DNA from: Bacillus sp. Bos-x628
GTDB taxonomy: Bacteria > Bacillota > Bacilli > Bacillales > Bacillaceae
NCBI RefSeq assembly: GCF_040500475.1
Contig: NZ_CP159358.1
Coordinates: 1,178,001-1,242,000, forward strand
Direction: 5' to 3'
Length of the DNA stretch: 64,000 bases
Shown: in pieces, positions 28,187-36,914 of the stretch
Position numbering within the stretch: the first letter of the stretch is position 1
Layout: the number at the start of each line of letters is the position of its first letter
The notes under the pieces: model-generated
Databases searched by the model: none
What the model was told of the DNA's origin: nothing
The model's input: the letters and a program-made list of their open reading frames with translations, nothing else
Program-made: the position numbers and the translations under genes

Positions 28187-29209
28187 TTATGTGTCGTAAA
28201 GGTGGCAGGCAACAAAGTGATTTGTTTTCAATTCTTGAAACATTGGTATTCTTTCTTTACATATACTCTTCGCCTGTGGGCATCTTGTATGAAACACACA
28301 GCCTTTCGGCGGACTTGCCGGATTCGGTAAATCCCCTTGCAAGATCATGCGTTCTCTTTTGATTTGGCCTTTTTTCCTTGTGACTGGTACTGAAGAAAGA
28401 AGCGCTTTTGTATATGGATGGAGAGGGTCATCATAAAGATTATGTTTATCTGCTAACTCCATCATCTTGCCTAAATACATGACACCTACTCGGTCACTAA
28501 TATGACGAACAACACTTAAGTCATGAGAAATAAACAAATATGTGAGCTGAAATTCATTTTGAAGCTCTTGCATGAGATTGATCACTTGAGCTTGAATCGA
28601 CACATCCAGTGCAGATACGGGTTCATCTGCAATGATCATCTCTGGGTTCATCGCAAGTGCTCGGGCAATGCCGATCCGTTGTCTCTGCCCTCCAGAAAAT
28701 TCATGTGGATAGCGGTTTGCAAAGCTTGGATGAAGACCAACTTTTGCGAGCAGAAGTTCGACTTTTTCATTTCGTTCTTTGAAGGTATACATGTTGTGAG
28801 TTTTGTAGGGTTCTTTGATGATACTGCGAAGTGTTTTTCTAGGGTTGAGTGAGGCAAAAGGATCTTGAAAGACCATTTGAATGTGTTTTCTTGTGGATTG
28901 TCTTAATTTTGACTCAGGTATACCGGAAATATCCTGCCCTTTAAATAAAATTTGTCCATCTGTTGGTTTGTATAAGCGGATCATCGTACGACCTAAAGTC
29001 GATTTTCCGCAGCCTGATTCGCCCACAATTCCGAGTGTCTCGCCTTTATAAATTTTGAGATCAATTCCATCAACTGCTTTGACGGCACCTACTGTACGCT
29101 GGAGAATACCTGCTTTGATTGGAAAGTGCTTTTTCACATGTTTGAGTTCTAGAATCGTTTCCCTTGGAATTGGTTCAATGAGATTGGATTGATTCTCAGC
29201 TAGCGTCAT
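28187..29209 (-). CDS. appF: Oligopeptide ABC transporter ATPase AppF
   Basis: 340-residue ATPase with Walker A GESGCGKSTLGRTM, signature FSGGQRQRIGIARAL and Walker B EMIIADEPVSALDVS. The C-terminal region holds GCVFHTRCPQAKSICKERIP with three Cys, as in members with an iron-sulfur binding tail. The start overlaps the 3' end of appD by 14 bases; GAGGAGG is 12 bases upstream. Confidence 0.94.
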   Translation of the reverse strand: MTLAENQSNLIEPIPRETILELKHVKKHFPIKAGILQRTVGAVKAVDGIDLKIYKGETLGIVGESGCGKSTLGRTMIRLYKPTDGQILFKGQDISGIPESKLRQSTRKHIQMVFQDPFASLNPRKTLRSIIKEPYKTHNMYTFKERNEKVELLLAKVGLHPSFANRYPHEFSGGQRQRIGIARALAMNPEMIIADEPVSALDVSIQAQVINLMQELQNEFQLTYLFISHDLSVVRHISDRVGVMYLGKMMELADKHNLYDDPLHPYTKALLSSVPVTRKKGQIKRERMILQGDLPNPASPPKGCVFHTRCPQAKSICKERIPMFQELKTNHFVACHLYDT

Positions 29210-30188
29210 TTTCGCTTACATCCTCCTCATATAAAAAACATCTGACCGATCTTCCATTTTCTAATGTTTTCAGCTTAGGCAAATTGCTCATGCATTTTCC
29301 CATAGCCCTTGGACATCTTGGAGCAAAGCGGCATCCTGGTGGAAGCTGATCGGGAGCAGGTACATTTCCTTCTATCGGTATTAATTGATGAATTTCACCA
29401 TCTATGACAGGAATTGAATTGAGGAGCCCCTCTGTATAAGGGTGAAGAGGATGGTCAAATAGCTCTTTCACTGTGCCATTTTCGACGATCTGCCCAGAGT
29501 ACATAACAATGACGCGATCGGCAACCTCAGAAACGACCCCTAAATCGTGTGTAATTAATAAAATGGACGTTCCCAGTTTGCTGCATAAATCTTTCATGAG
29601 AGTAAGCACTTGAGCCTGAATGGTCACATCAAGTGCGGTCGTTGGTTCGTCTGCAATGAGAAGTTTCGGATCACAGCTAAGAGCAATTGCGATCATCACC
29701 CGTTGACGCATCCCGCCAGATAAGCGGTGTGGATAATCCTTCATCACTTGTTCTGCTCGTGAAAAACCAACAAGCTTTAACAATTCAACTGCTTTTCGCT
29801 TCGCTTCTTTTTTTGACATTTTTTTGTGATAGATGAGGATTTCACTTATCTGTTCCCCAATGGTTAAGACGGGATTTAGTGAGGTCATTGGTTCCTGAAA
29901 TATCATAGATACTTCATTCCCGCGAATTTTGCATAATTCTTTTTCAGCATATGTAACAAGATCTCTGCCCTCAAGTTTGATGGACCCATCCATAATTTTT
30001 CCTCCTGAGCCTTTGATCAATCCCATAATTGATAAGGACGTAATACTTTTTCCCGATCCAGACTCACCGACAAGTGCTACTGTTTCTCCTTTTTTTATCG
30101 TAAAATCTACACCATCAACAGCGGGTATAGGTTCTTTTTTTCTGAAGAAGTATGTTTTTAAGTTTTGCACTTCAAGTAACGTGCTCAT
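29196..30188 (-). CDS. appD: Oligopeptide ABC transporter ATPase AppD
   Basis: 330-residue ATPase, first gene of appDFABC. Walker A GESGSGKSITSLSI, signature LSGGMRQRVMIAIAL, Walker B KLLIADEPTTALDVT, and a Cys-containing tail GCRFAPRCPRAMGKCMSNLP. The start at 30188 (MSTLLEVQNLKTYFF) has AAAGGAG seven bases upstream; the 24-codon extension in the same frame has no ribosome site. Confidence 0.94.
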   Translation of the reverse strand: MSTLLEVQNLKTYFFRKKEPIPAVDGVDFTIKKGETVALVGESGSGKSITSLSIMGLIKGSGGKIMDGSIKLEGRDLVTYAEKELCKIRGNEVSMIFQEPMTSLNPVLTIGEQISEILIYHKKMSKKEAKRKAVELLKLVGFSRAEQVMKDYPHRLSGGMRQRVMIAIALSCDPKLLIADEPTTALDVTIQAQVLTLMKDLCSKLGTSILLITHDLGVVSEVADRVIVMYSGQIVENGTVKELFDHPLHPYTEGLLNSIPVIDGEIHQLIPIEGNVPAPDQLPPGCRFAPRCPRAMGKCMSNLPKLKTLENGRSVRCFLYEEDVSENDAS

Positions 30189-30345
30189 TGATTCACTCCT
30201 TTCCCCATAGATAAAAAGAAACAGAATATTTATTCCTCTTAGAATAAAAAGAATAATCAAAATTTTATATTTGTATGTTATTACATCATCATGACAAAAT
30301 CAAGAATAATTTAGTAAAATTGTAATATTACAGTTTTTATGTTAA

Positions 30346-31149
30346 TTATTCACTTATTTGTTCCATCACTTTTAAAAATGATTCTGCCGGCTCTTTAATC
30401 ACTGAATCCTCACTGACTCGATGCTGATTGAAATACTTTTTCACCATATGAAATCCAACTGCGTAACCAAGCATTTTGGGGTAGTTCCCTTTCCCATAAA
30501 GAAGATTCTGTATCAGCCTTTCGTCATTCTGAACTTTCGTTTGAAGATGATTAGAAACCCATTTTTTGTACATGCGTTCAAGCTGGCTTTCATTATATAG
30601 TGTTGTCCATTTTGCTGTATAGTTTTCTCCATATCTATGGTATACAGCATATTCAGCGAGCCCCTCCATCATGATAGTATCAAGGAATGTAAAGTCTTTT
30701 TCTTCTTTTGTGAGAAAATGCAACCTGCACACATGGTGATATTCATGTGTCATCAAAGTACCAATACGTTCTTTCGGTGTATTCGTGGATAGAAAGAGAA
30801 AGATTTTGTCGTCAAAAGCAATGCCTGATTGATAATAGAACTGCTCTCTGATTTCTTTGCTGCTCTCATTGACAGGCAAAATAAAAATAGGAACATCTGG
30901 ACCTCCCCATTGTTTTTGCAACAGTTTGTATTCTTTCATGACAAGATGAAAGTAGCCTTTTTCTTTGAGCTGGTCGATCATTTGCTGACATGTGTTCCAA
31001 CATTTCGTCATGCCATGATACTGAAGATGTGATAGGATAGAGGACCATTCTTTTTCTAATGCCCCTTTAAAATAAGGAACAAAACGTGCTGCAAGTTTTT
31101 GAAATGATGATGATTGATGAATGAGATATTGTGTATTGATCAGACCCAT
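30346..31149 (-). CDS. yjaZ: Putative zinc protease YjaZ (DUF2268)
   Basis: 267-residue soluble protein of the DUF2268 family. MTHEYHHVCRL has the HExxH zinc motif, and FLDTIMMEGLAEYAVYHRYG supplies the downstream Glu expected of gluzincin-type proteases. ATG 31149 (MGLINTQYLIHQ) follows TGGAGGTG by about nine bases; the longer frame runs into the fabF terminator. It lies between app and fabF on the same strand. Substrates are unknown. Confidence 0.85.
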   Translation of the reverse strand: MGLINTQYLIHQSSSFQKLAARFVPYFKGALEKEWSSILSHLQYHGMTKCWNTCQQMIDQLKEKGYFHLVMKEYKLLQKQWGGPDVPIFILPVNESSKEIREQFYYQSGIAFDDKIFLFLSTNTPKERIGTLMTHEYHHVCRLHFLTKEEKDFTFLDTIMMEGLAEYAVYHRYGENYTAKWTTLYNESQLERMYKKWVSNHLQTKVQNDERLIQNLLYGKGNYPKMLGYAVGFHMVKKYFNQHRVSEDSVIKEPAESFLKVMEQISE

Positions 31150-31183
31150 ACAGTTTGACACCTCCATTTTCAGCATATGCAAA

Positions 31184-31215
31184 AAGGCGGCGATCCGTTT
31201 ATAGATCGTCGCCTT
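31184..31215 (-). terminator. Terminator after fabF
   Basis: Minus-strand AAGGCGACGATC pairs with GATCGCCGCCTT, followed by TTTTTT. It ends the fabHA-fabF transcript. Confidence 0.9.
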
Positions 31216-31225
31216 CTTGGTTGTT

Positions 31226-32467
31226 TTATGCTTCGTATTTTTTGAAGATAATTGTCGCATTGTGCCCGCCAAATCCAAGTGAGTTGCTCAAGGCAGCCTT
31301 TACTTCTTTTGAACGTGCTTCATTTGCTACATAGTCTAGGTCACATTCTTCATCAGGTGTTTTAAGGTTGATTGTTGGTGGAATGACACTTTCTTTAATC
31401 GCAAGAATAGAGAAAATCGCTTCTACCCCGCCGGCTGCACCAAGCAAGTGACCAGTCATTGATTTCGTAGAGCTGATCGCAAGCTGATTGGCATGCTCGC
31501 CAAACACCTCTTTAATCGCTATTGTTTCAAATTTGTCATTGTAAGGTGTGCTTGTTCCGTGGGCATTGATATAATCAATTTCATCCACATTCACACCAGC
31601 ATCTCGAATGGCTTCTTTCATGGCACGGACGCCGCCTTCTCCGTTTGGAGCTGGAGCTGTAATATGGTATGCATCTCCTGTTGAACCGTAGCCAACGATT
31701 TCTGCATAAATGGTCGCACCGCGCTTTAATGCATGCTCAAGTTCTTCAAGAACAATAATCCCTGCACCCTCACCCATGACAAATCCGTCACGGTTTTTGT
31801 CGAATGGACGGCTTGCTGTGGCTGGATCAGGATTTGTCGAAAGTGCTTTATTCGCACAAAAACCTGCAAATGACATCTTTGTTAATGGTGCTTCTGTCCC
31901 GCCAGTGATCATGGCATCTGCATCTCCACGCTGAATGACTTTAAATGCATCACCAATTGAATTTGTACCAGTTGCACATGCTGTCACTGTACAAGAGTTA
32001 ACCCCTTTTGCACCAAGAGCAATTGAAATTTGGCCAGTGGCCATATCCGGAATCATCATTGGCACAAAGAATGGGCTTACGCGTCTTGCGCCTTTATTTG
32101 AATAGATCTCAAATTGCTCTTCAAACGTTTCAAGTCCGCCGATACCAGAACCAACCCATACACCAACACGCGGTGCGTTTTCATCTGTGATTTCAAGGCG
32201 TGAGTCTTCTAAAGCCTGTTGAGCAGCTGCCACTGCGTATTGGGTGAAGCGTGCCATCTTTCTCGCTTCTTTTTTCTCCATATAATCTTCGATGTTAAAA
32301 TCTTTTAGTTCTGCAGCTACTTTTGCGGTATATTCACTTGAATCAACACGTGTGATTGGTCCAACACCTGATACACCTGCTATAGCATTCTTCCATGTTG
32401 TCTCTACATCGTTGCCAAGAGGTGTCAAAGCACCTAATCCTGTAACAACTACTCGTTTTTTATCCAT
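31226..32467 (-). CDS. fabF: 3-oxoacyl-ACP synthase II
   Basis: 413-residue condensing enzyme KAS II, elongating acyl-ACP with malonyl-ACP in fatty acid synthesis. The catalytic Cys is in [16 protein letters not shown], and the two His residues in [11 protein letters not shown] and [15 protein letters not shown] complete the Cys-His-His triad. Start [12 protein letters not shown] at 32467 follows GAGGTG. In an operon with fabHA, 21 bases downstream of it; the target of cerulenin and known to be controlled by FapR through the upstream operator. Confidence 0.97.
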   Translation of the reverse strand: MDKKRVVVTGLGALTPLGNDVETTWKNAIAGVSGVGPITRVDSSEYTAKVAAELKDFNIEDYMEKKEARKMARFTQYAVAAAQQALEDSRLEITDENAPRVGVWVGSGIGGLETFEEQFEIYSNKGARRVSPFFVPMMIPDMATGQISIALGAKGVNSCTVTACATGTNSIGDAFKVIQRGDADAMITGGTEAPLTKMSFAGFCANKALSTNPDPATASRPFDKNRDGFVMGEGAGIIVLEELEHALKRGATIYAEIVGYGSTGDAYHITAPAPNGEGGVRAMKEAIRDAGVNVDEIDYINAHGTSTPYNDKFETIAIKEVFGEHANQLAISSTKSMTGHLLGAAGGVEAIFSILAIKESVIPPTINLKTPDEECDLDYVANEARSKEVKAALSNSLGFGGHNATIIFKKYEA

Positions 32468-32488
32468 TAATTTGTGCACCTCACTCTT

Positions 32489-33427
32489 TTATCGGCCCCA
32501 TCGCATAGCAATTGCGCCCCACGTTAATCCGCCACCAAAACCAACCATCACAATCACATCGCCGTCATGAATTTTACCGGCTTCGATTTCTTCACATAGT
32601 GAAATTGGAATGGACGCTGCTGATGTGTTTCCATATTTATGGACGGTCTTTGACATTTTTTCAACTGGTAGCTCTAAGCGTTCGCGAGCTGCTTCCATGA
32701 TACGAATATTGGCTTGATGCGGGATTAAGAAATCAACGTCTTCTTTAGATAGTCCTGCTTTTTTGATGACGTTAACACTTGATTCGCCCATTTGTCTCAC
32801 AGCAAATTTAAATACTTCTCGTCCATTCATGATTGTATGATCTTTTTCATCTAAGTACAAGTGCTTCCCGCCTCTTCCATCAGCTCCGAGCTCAAATGCT
32901 AGTATTCCTTTCCCTTCACTGACAGTTCCTAAAACAGCAGCGCCTGCTCCATCTCCAAACAAAACAGCTGTATTACGGTCATCCCAATCTGTAATACGAG
33001 AAAGCTTTTCTACGCCAACGACTAACACATGTTGATATGTTCCTGATTCGATAAATTGTTTTCCAGTAACAAGCCCATACATAAAGCCAGCACAAGCAGC
33101 ACTAATATCCATTGCACATGCTTTATGTGCACCGAGCTGTTCTTGTATCATACAAGCGACTGTCGGAAATGCTTGATCTGGCGTTACTGTTGCCACAAGA
33201 ATCATATCAATATCTTCTGCAGCCACATCTGCAGCCGCAAGTGCTTTTTTTGCAGCAGCAAGCGCCATATGAGATGTATTGACATCATCAGATGCAATTC
33301 TTCTTTCTTCTATACCTGTTCTAGTACGAATCCACTCATCAGAAGTGTCAACCATTTTTTCTAAATCATGATTTGTTATGACTTTTTCAGGTATATAGCG
33401 GCCAAGGCCAATAATTCCAGCATTCAT
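32489..33427 (-). CDS. fabHA: 3-oxoacyl-ACP synthase III
   Basis: 312-residue KAS III that starts fatty acid chains by joining a branched acyl-CoA or acetyl-CoA primer to malonyl-ACP. The Cys-His-Asn triad is visible: [27 protein letters not shown] and [21 protein letters not shown] precedes the ATG by nine bases. It is named fabHA by synteny with B. subtilis, which has a second copy elsewhere. Confidence 0.96.
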   Translation of the reverse strand: MNAGIIGLGRYIPEKVITNHDLEKMVDTSDEWIRTRTGIEERRIASDDVNTSHMALAAAKKALAAADVAAEDIDMILVATVTPDQAFPTVACMIQEQLGAHKACAMDISAACAGFMYGLVTGKQFIESGTYQHVLVVGVEKLSRITDWDDRNTAVLFGDGAGAAVLGTVSEGKGILAFELGADGRGGKHLYLDEKDHTIMNGREVFKFAVRQMGESSVNVIKKAGLSKEDVDFLIPHQANIRIMEAARERLELPVEKMSKTVHKYGNTSAASIPISLCEEIEAGKIHDGDVIVMVGFGGGLTWGAIAMRWGR

Positions 33428-33478
33428 TGAATAAGACTCCTTTTAACTCATAAGAGCATGTAATATTGTGATCTTATA

Positions 33479-33495
33479 TTAGTATCTGGTACTAA
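33479..33495. promoter_or_regulatory. FapR operator
   Basis: TTAGTATCTGGTACTAA is a near-perfect 17-base palindrome matching the FapR consensus (TTAGTACCAGATACTAA on the other strand). It overlaps the -10 region of the fabHA promoter. FapR is released by malonyl-CoA. Confidence 0.9.
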
Positions 33496-33523
33496 TTTTA
33501 CCTTATTTTTTTCTCCTTGGCAA
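33495..33523 (-). promoter_or_regulatory. Sigma-A promoter of fabHA-fabF
   Basis: Minus-strand TTGCCA (33518-33523), 17-base spacer and TAAAAT (33495-33500), abutting the FapR operator. Confidence 0.65.
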
Positions 33524-33596
33524 TACAAACGTCTAACCTTCTCTCTCACTTTTTTCATAGATTAATGATATACAATAGTAGAAAGGAGCATACGAT

Positions 33597-33830
33597 ATGG
33601 CAGAAAAAGATATTTTCACGGCGATGATGTTTGGACAGCCAGCGGAGAAAGAGAAAAGCAAGTCAGAACTGAAAGATGAACGTACTGATACAACCTCAAA
33701 TGATGACTCTATCGACTATATGCACGTCATGAATCAGATTGGTCACATTATGAACTCGATTGAGGAGCTAAAGCCTGTATTCAAAGATGTCGGACCAATG
33801 ATCAGTGCCTTTAAGAAAAAGTTATTATAA
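33597..33830 (+). CDS. yjzB: Small conserved protein YjzB
   Basis: 77-residue hydrophilic protein starting MAEKDIFTAMMFGQPAEKEK, with a helical C-terminal half (MNQIGHIMNSIEELKPVFKD). AAGGAG lies eight bases before the ATG. It diverges from fabHA and converges on comZ, as yjzB does in B. subtilis. Function unknown. The FapR operator between it and fabHA might also affect it. Confidence 0.8.
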   Translation: MAEKDIFTAMMFGQPAEKEKSKSELKDERTDTTSNDDSIDYMHVMNQIGHIMNSIEELKPVFKDVGPMISAFKKKLL

Positions 33831-33856
33831 AAAAAGCCACTATTTTGTGGCTTTTT
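33831..33856. terminator. Bidirectional terminator between yjzB and comZ
   Basis: AAAAAGCCAC / GTGGCTTTTT, ten base pairs with loop TATTTT. Confidence 0.9.
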
Positions 33857-34037
33857 CTGCTTCTGCATCCACTTTTCCAAGCTCATACGCCTCTTGCATG
33901 ACAGATGTAAACAATGTCAGAAGCGGCTGAAGTGCTTCCTGCTCAAGCTGAATACCTGCTTTATCTAATTCTTCTTTTGCTTGCGGAAAATACTTCATTG
34001 CAATTTGCAAAAACTCCATTGATTTCTCGTGCTGCAT
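33840..34037 (-). CDS. comZ: Competence regulator ComZ
   Basis: 65-residue protein starting MQHEKSMEFLQIAMKYFPQA, an almost wholly helical ComZ homologue with a leucine-rich segment. In B. subtilis ComZ negatively affects comG expression and is cotranscribed with med. Its ATG at 34037 lies 11 bases past the med stop with GAGGT upstream; the stop lies within the shared terminator. Confidence 0.88.
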   Translation of the reverse strand: MQHEKSMEFLQIAMKYFPQAKEELDKAGIQLEQEALQPLLTLFTSVMQEAYELGKVDAEAEKATK

Positions 34038-34048
34038 ATTCAATTACC

Positions 34049-35011
34049 TCACTTTTCATTTGGAAGCTTGCCCGTTTTCTTGTAATAAGTAATCTCATTT
34101 TTAATGTCTTTCACAAATGAACGATCAATGGTTGTACTAAATTTCCCCATTTCGATCACTCCTTCTTTAAAATCAAAGGAATACTCGCTTTTTTCATTTA
34201 GTGTGCCTTCATTAAATTTCTTTGCAATGATACTGTATGCTTTATCTACATGCTGTACCGTACTTGTTAAGACTGTATGGCTACCAAGGTTCGATTGATC
34301 GGTGACATACCCAATCGCTGATAAGTTATCAGCTTTGATTTGTTCAATGACAGGGATATTATAACCATCACCTGCTGGATAAACAACATCTGCGCCTTGT
34401 TTTTTCAGCTTTTCATACAGCTTAACAGCTTTGGCGGCATCATCCCAGTTTTCGACAAATTCCGCCAGTACTTGCACATGTGAGTCTTGATATTTAGCAC
34501 CTTTGATAAATCCGTCTACTTCGCTTTGCCAATCATATGTAGCAAGAATACCAATCTTCTTTGTTTTTGACATATGTGCTGCTGTCATTCCCCCGAAAAA
34601 GCCCATTGCCTCTCCTTTAAAGGTAACATTCGTGACATTGTTAGCTCGAGGCTTGCCTCCATTGACCGTAATGAATTGTATTTTCGGATAATCTTCACTA
34701 ATCAAGTTAAAAATGTCGCTGTACTCATTGCCATGACCAATAATTAAATTGACTCCTTTTTTATGGAAATCCTCAATGGCATCAACAATTTTCTCCTTGT
34801 CAACCATACCTTCCTTATAATAAACATCTACATCAAATGTTGATTGGATACTTAATAAGCCTTTATAACCTTTCGTTCCCCAAACTTGATCATTAATTGT
34901 ATCGGGGACGAGTAAACCCACCTTCTCAATATGTCCTTTTAAAGGGGCCTGCGAGCAGGCAGATAATAGCAGAAGGAACGAAAAGATCATGACAAGCCGT
35001 TGGTACTTCAT
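34049..35011 (-). CDS. med: Competence-promoting lipoprotein Med
   Basis: 320-residue lipoprotein of the BMP (basic membrane protein/nucleoside-binding) family. Signal peptide with lipobox LSAC at residues 16-19, then VGLLVPDTINDQVWGTKGYKG, the type I periplasmic-binding fold start. In B. subtilis Med raises comK expression. The frame runs open for 103 codons above the ATG at 35011, but that part is basic, has no ribosome site, and overlaps the end of yjaV, so it is rejected. AAGGGAG lies 11 bases upstream of the chosen ATG. Confidence 0.92.
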   Translation of the reverse strand: MKYQRLVMIFSFLLLLSACSQAPLKGHIEKVGLLVPDTINDQVWGTKGYKGLLSIQSTFDVDVYYKEGMVDKEKIVDAIEDFHKKGVNLIIGHGNEYSDIFNLISEDYPKIQFITVNGGKPRANNVTNVTFKGEAMGFFGGMTAAHMSKTKKIGILATYDWQSEVDGFIKGAKYQDSHVQVLAEFVENWDDAAKAVKLYEKLKKQGADVVYPAGDGYNIPVIEQIKADNLSAIGYVTDQSNLGSHTVLTSTVQHVDKAYSIIAKKFNEGTLNEKSEYSFDFKEGVIEMGKFSTTIDRSFVKDIKNEITYYKKTGKLPNEK

Positions 35012-35100
35012 GCCATGTTCAACTCCCTTTGAACATACAGGTTCTATACTGTATGTTAAATATAGGCTTATTTTATACTGAAAAAAGATAAGATGGAAGA

Positions 35101-35679
35101 TCATTCTTGCTTTTTGTCGAAAAATGCTGAGTTTTGTCTTTCCCAGTCTATGATAATTTTTTCTGCTTGTTTGACATCCGTTTGACTTTCCACCTTCAAA
35201 TGATGAATCATTTCCTGTCTTTGATTGGTGTTTAAGACCCACTTCACAAGAGCCTTTGCGACATCTTCTACGAAATAAGAATGGTCCTTGCATGTTCTTT
35301 TTTCTTGATCTAGTGTCCACGGTCCGAACATGTCAGGAAGTAAAATAGTAGGTTCATGCTGTTTTAACGCATCGCCTTCGGACGTGAAGAGTAACCGGTA
35401 CATTCCTTGCTGCGCTTTGATATGTTCTCTTTGATCTGGATCTTCTGATTGAATAAAGATGACGTCATATGTCTCTTGGCTATCCTGAACGTCAATGACA
35501 CGAATGAGATCATTTCGACCAAGCCACATCATCCGCTCCTCTAATAGCTTCTTTCTTTGCTCTGTATGAATTTCTGGAAGTGTAATGTCAACTTGTAAGC
35601 CCTCTTTCATCATATATTCACAAAGTGTCAGTCCAAAAAATTCATCTGCACCTATGATGAGCCCTGTTTCCATCTTCAT
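35101..35679 (-). CDS. yjaV: Conserved protein YjaV
   Basis: 192-residue protein starting MKMETGLIIGADEFFGLTLC, which resembles the first strand and turn of a Rossmann fold, although the remainder is short and not a recognisable dehydrogenase. Between yjaU and med on the same strand as in B. subtilis. No signal peptide or membrane segment. Function unknown. Confidence 0.8.
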   Translation of the reverse strand: MKMETGLIIGADEFFGLTLCEYMMKEGLQVDITLPEIHTEQRKKLLEERMMWLGRNDLIRVIDVQDSQETYDVIFIQSEDPDQREHIKAQQGMYRLLFTSEGDALKQHEPTILLPDMFGPWTLDQEKRTCKDHSYFVEDVAKALVKWVLNTNQRQEMIHHLKVESQTDVKQAEKIIIDWERQNSAFFDKKQE

Positions 35680-35712
35680 GTCCCCTTTTTGCGTATGTCG
35701 AATAAAAAGAAG

Positions 35713-35732
35713 AGCCCTTTCTATGAAGGGCT
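35713..35732 (-). terminator. Terminator after yjaU
   Basis: Minus-strand AGCCCTT / AAGGGCT, followed by CTTCTTTTTATT, between yjaU and yjaV. Confidence 0.7.
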
Positions 35733-35748
35733 ATTATTATTCTATTCA

Positions 35749-36489
35749 TTACAAATCTCTTTCATGCGATTTATAAAATTTGTGAATGGACTGAAAAATT
35801 CTTCTTGGATGATCAAACATATGCAAGGTTAGGTCGATCGGATAGTGCTCTTGATCCATCATATGCTGATCAATAAAAGGCTTTGCATGGAGTTCATACG
35901 CGTATGGAGCACCATTTAGCCTTTGCCATATATGAATCGGTACATCAGCGGAATGAACCGGGCAAGAAGGAAGTGGATACGTTTCTGCTTCCTGTTCAGT
36001 ACATCCATAGCTCTGTGCTAACTCCTTGATCATCTGTTTGTAAAAGAATTTGTGTTCTCTTTCAATCTCTCTTTGTGCATGAAGATGTAAGCATGGATTC
36101 AGCATCGCAATGGACCTTAATACTTCTGGCATCTCGTCGGCAAGACTCATGGCAACAAGTGCACCCATCCCCTCTGCAAGCACATGAATTTCTCGGTTTA
36201 ATATTTCTTGTTTTAATGTGTAATGAATTAGCTGTTTTGCATCAAAAACAGCGTCTTCGCATCCCCAGTGATTCCCATGAAGATGACTATTAAACAATGT
36301 ATACCCTTCATCCTTTAAAGCAGTTAAAAGCTGGTTTCTCCCATAATGCTGAAGCCAGAATGATGTATTTTCCTGCACAAAGTGATTTCGGTCACCGAGG
36401 ATAAGAATGCCAAAGCCATTTGGTTTTTGAGGAAGGTGAATGACGTTCCACTGGGAACCAAGCTTTAGAAAACGTTCACTTACACCCAT
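35749..36489 (-). CDS. yjaU: Alpha/beta-hydrolase-like protein YjaU
   Basis: 246-residue protein with an alpha/beta-hydrolase layout: a first strand GFGILILGDRNH, NSHLHGNHWG, and the nucleophile-elbow strand IHVLAEGMGALVAMSLAD. At the elbow, where active members have GxSxG, the sequence is AEGMG, so the nucleophile Ser is Gly and catalysis by the usual triad is unlikely. Position as in B. subtilis yjaU. No signal peptide. Function unknown; perhaps a pseudoenzyme. Confidence 0.8.
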   Translation of the reverse strand: MGVSERFLKLGSQWNVIHLPQKPNGFGILILGDRNHFVQENTSFWLQHYGRNQLLTALKDEGYTLFNSHLHGNHWGCEDAVFDAKQLIHYTLKQEILNREIHVLAEGMGALVAMSLADEMPEVLRSIAMLNPCLHLHAQREIEREHKFFYKQMIKELAQSYGCTEQEAETYPLPSCPVHSADVPIHIWQRLNGAPYAYELHAKPFIDQHMMDQEHYPIDLTLHMFDHPRRIFQSIHKFYKSHERDL

Positions 36490-36677
36490 ATGGCTAGCCT
36501 CCTTTCAGTGATTCTGCTTTCTATCATATGAACAACTTCTCTTATAGGAATAAGGAAATCCCCTAATGACAGAAGAAATCTTTTTATTTTTATAGCAGAA
36601 GGCGGAAAACAGTTTTCCCCCCACTTGCATATATGGTATGATAATCAATAGATTGTTACATAAAGGACGGTGGGATT

Positions 36678-36872
36678 ATGCGCTATATTATCACCCTCAT
36701 TTGGACTTTTCTGCTAACACATATGGCTGGTTACATCGTTGCGTCTATGAATGGAGCAACTTATGATTTTACTTTGACTTCCATTCTTGCAGTTGTGTTT
36801 ACGGTTATCTTATTCATTTTTGCTAAAGTAAGTCCAATGAAAGAAACTGAAAGTTCAACGAAACACTCTTAA
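36678..36872 (+). CDS. yjzD: Small membrane protein YjzD (DUF2929)
   Basis: 64-residue protein with two membrane helices (MRYIITLIWTFLLTHMAGYI and ILAVVFTVILFIFAKV) and a short charged tail, matching the YjzD family by sequence and place. Upstream GGACGGTGGG is a usable ribosome site, and TATGATAAT lies about 40 bases before. A strong terminator follows. Function unknown. Confidence 0.85.
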   Translation: MRYIITLIWTFLLTHMAGYIVASMNGATYDFTLTSILAVVFTVILFIFAKVSPMKETESSTKHS

Positions 36873-36877
36873 TACAT

Positions 36878-36914
36878 AAGAACCCCCCTGTATGCTAGAC
36901 AGGGGGGTTCTTAT
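36878..36914. terminator. Bidirectional terminator between yjzD and the MFS gene
   Basis: AAGAACCCCCCTGT pairs with ACAGGGGGGTTCTT around a seven-base loop. Confidence 0.9.

Noticed and set aside
30316..30337. AT-rich palindrome around TGTAATATTACA downstream of yjaZ
   Set aside because: It could be a terminator or operator, but the stem is short and AT-only and the context gives no support.
34049..35320. Long in-frame upstream extension of med (423 codons)
   Set aside because: The first 103 codons are basic, overlap yjaV, lack a ribosome site and precede a canonical lipoprotein signal; the ATG at 35011 is the real start.
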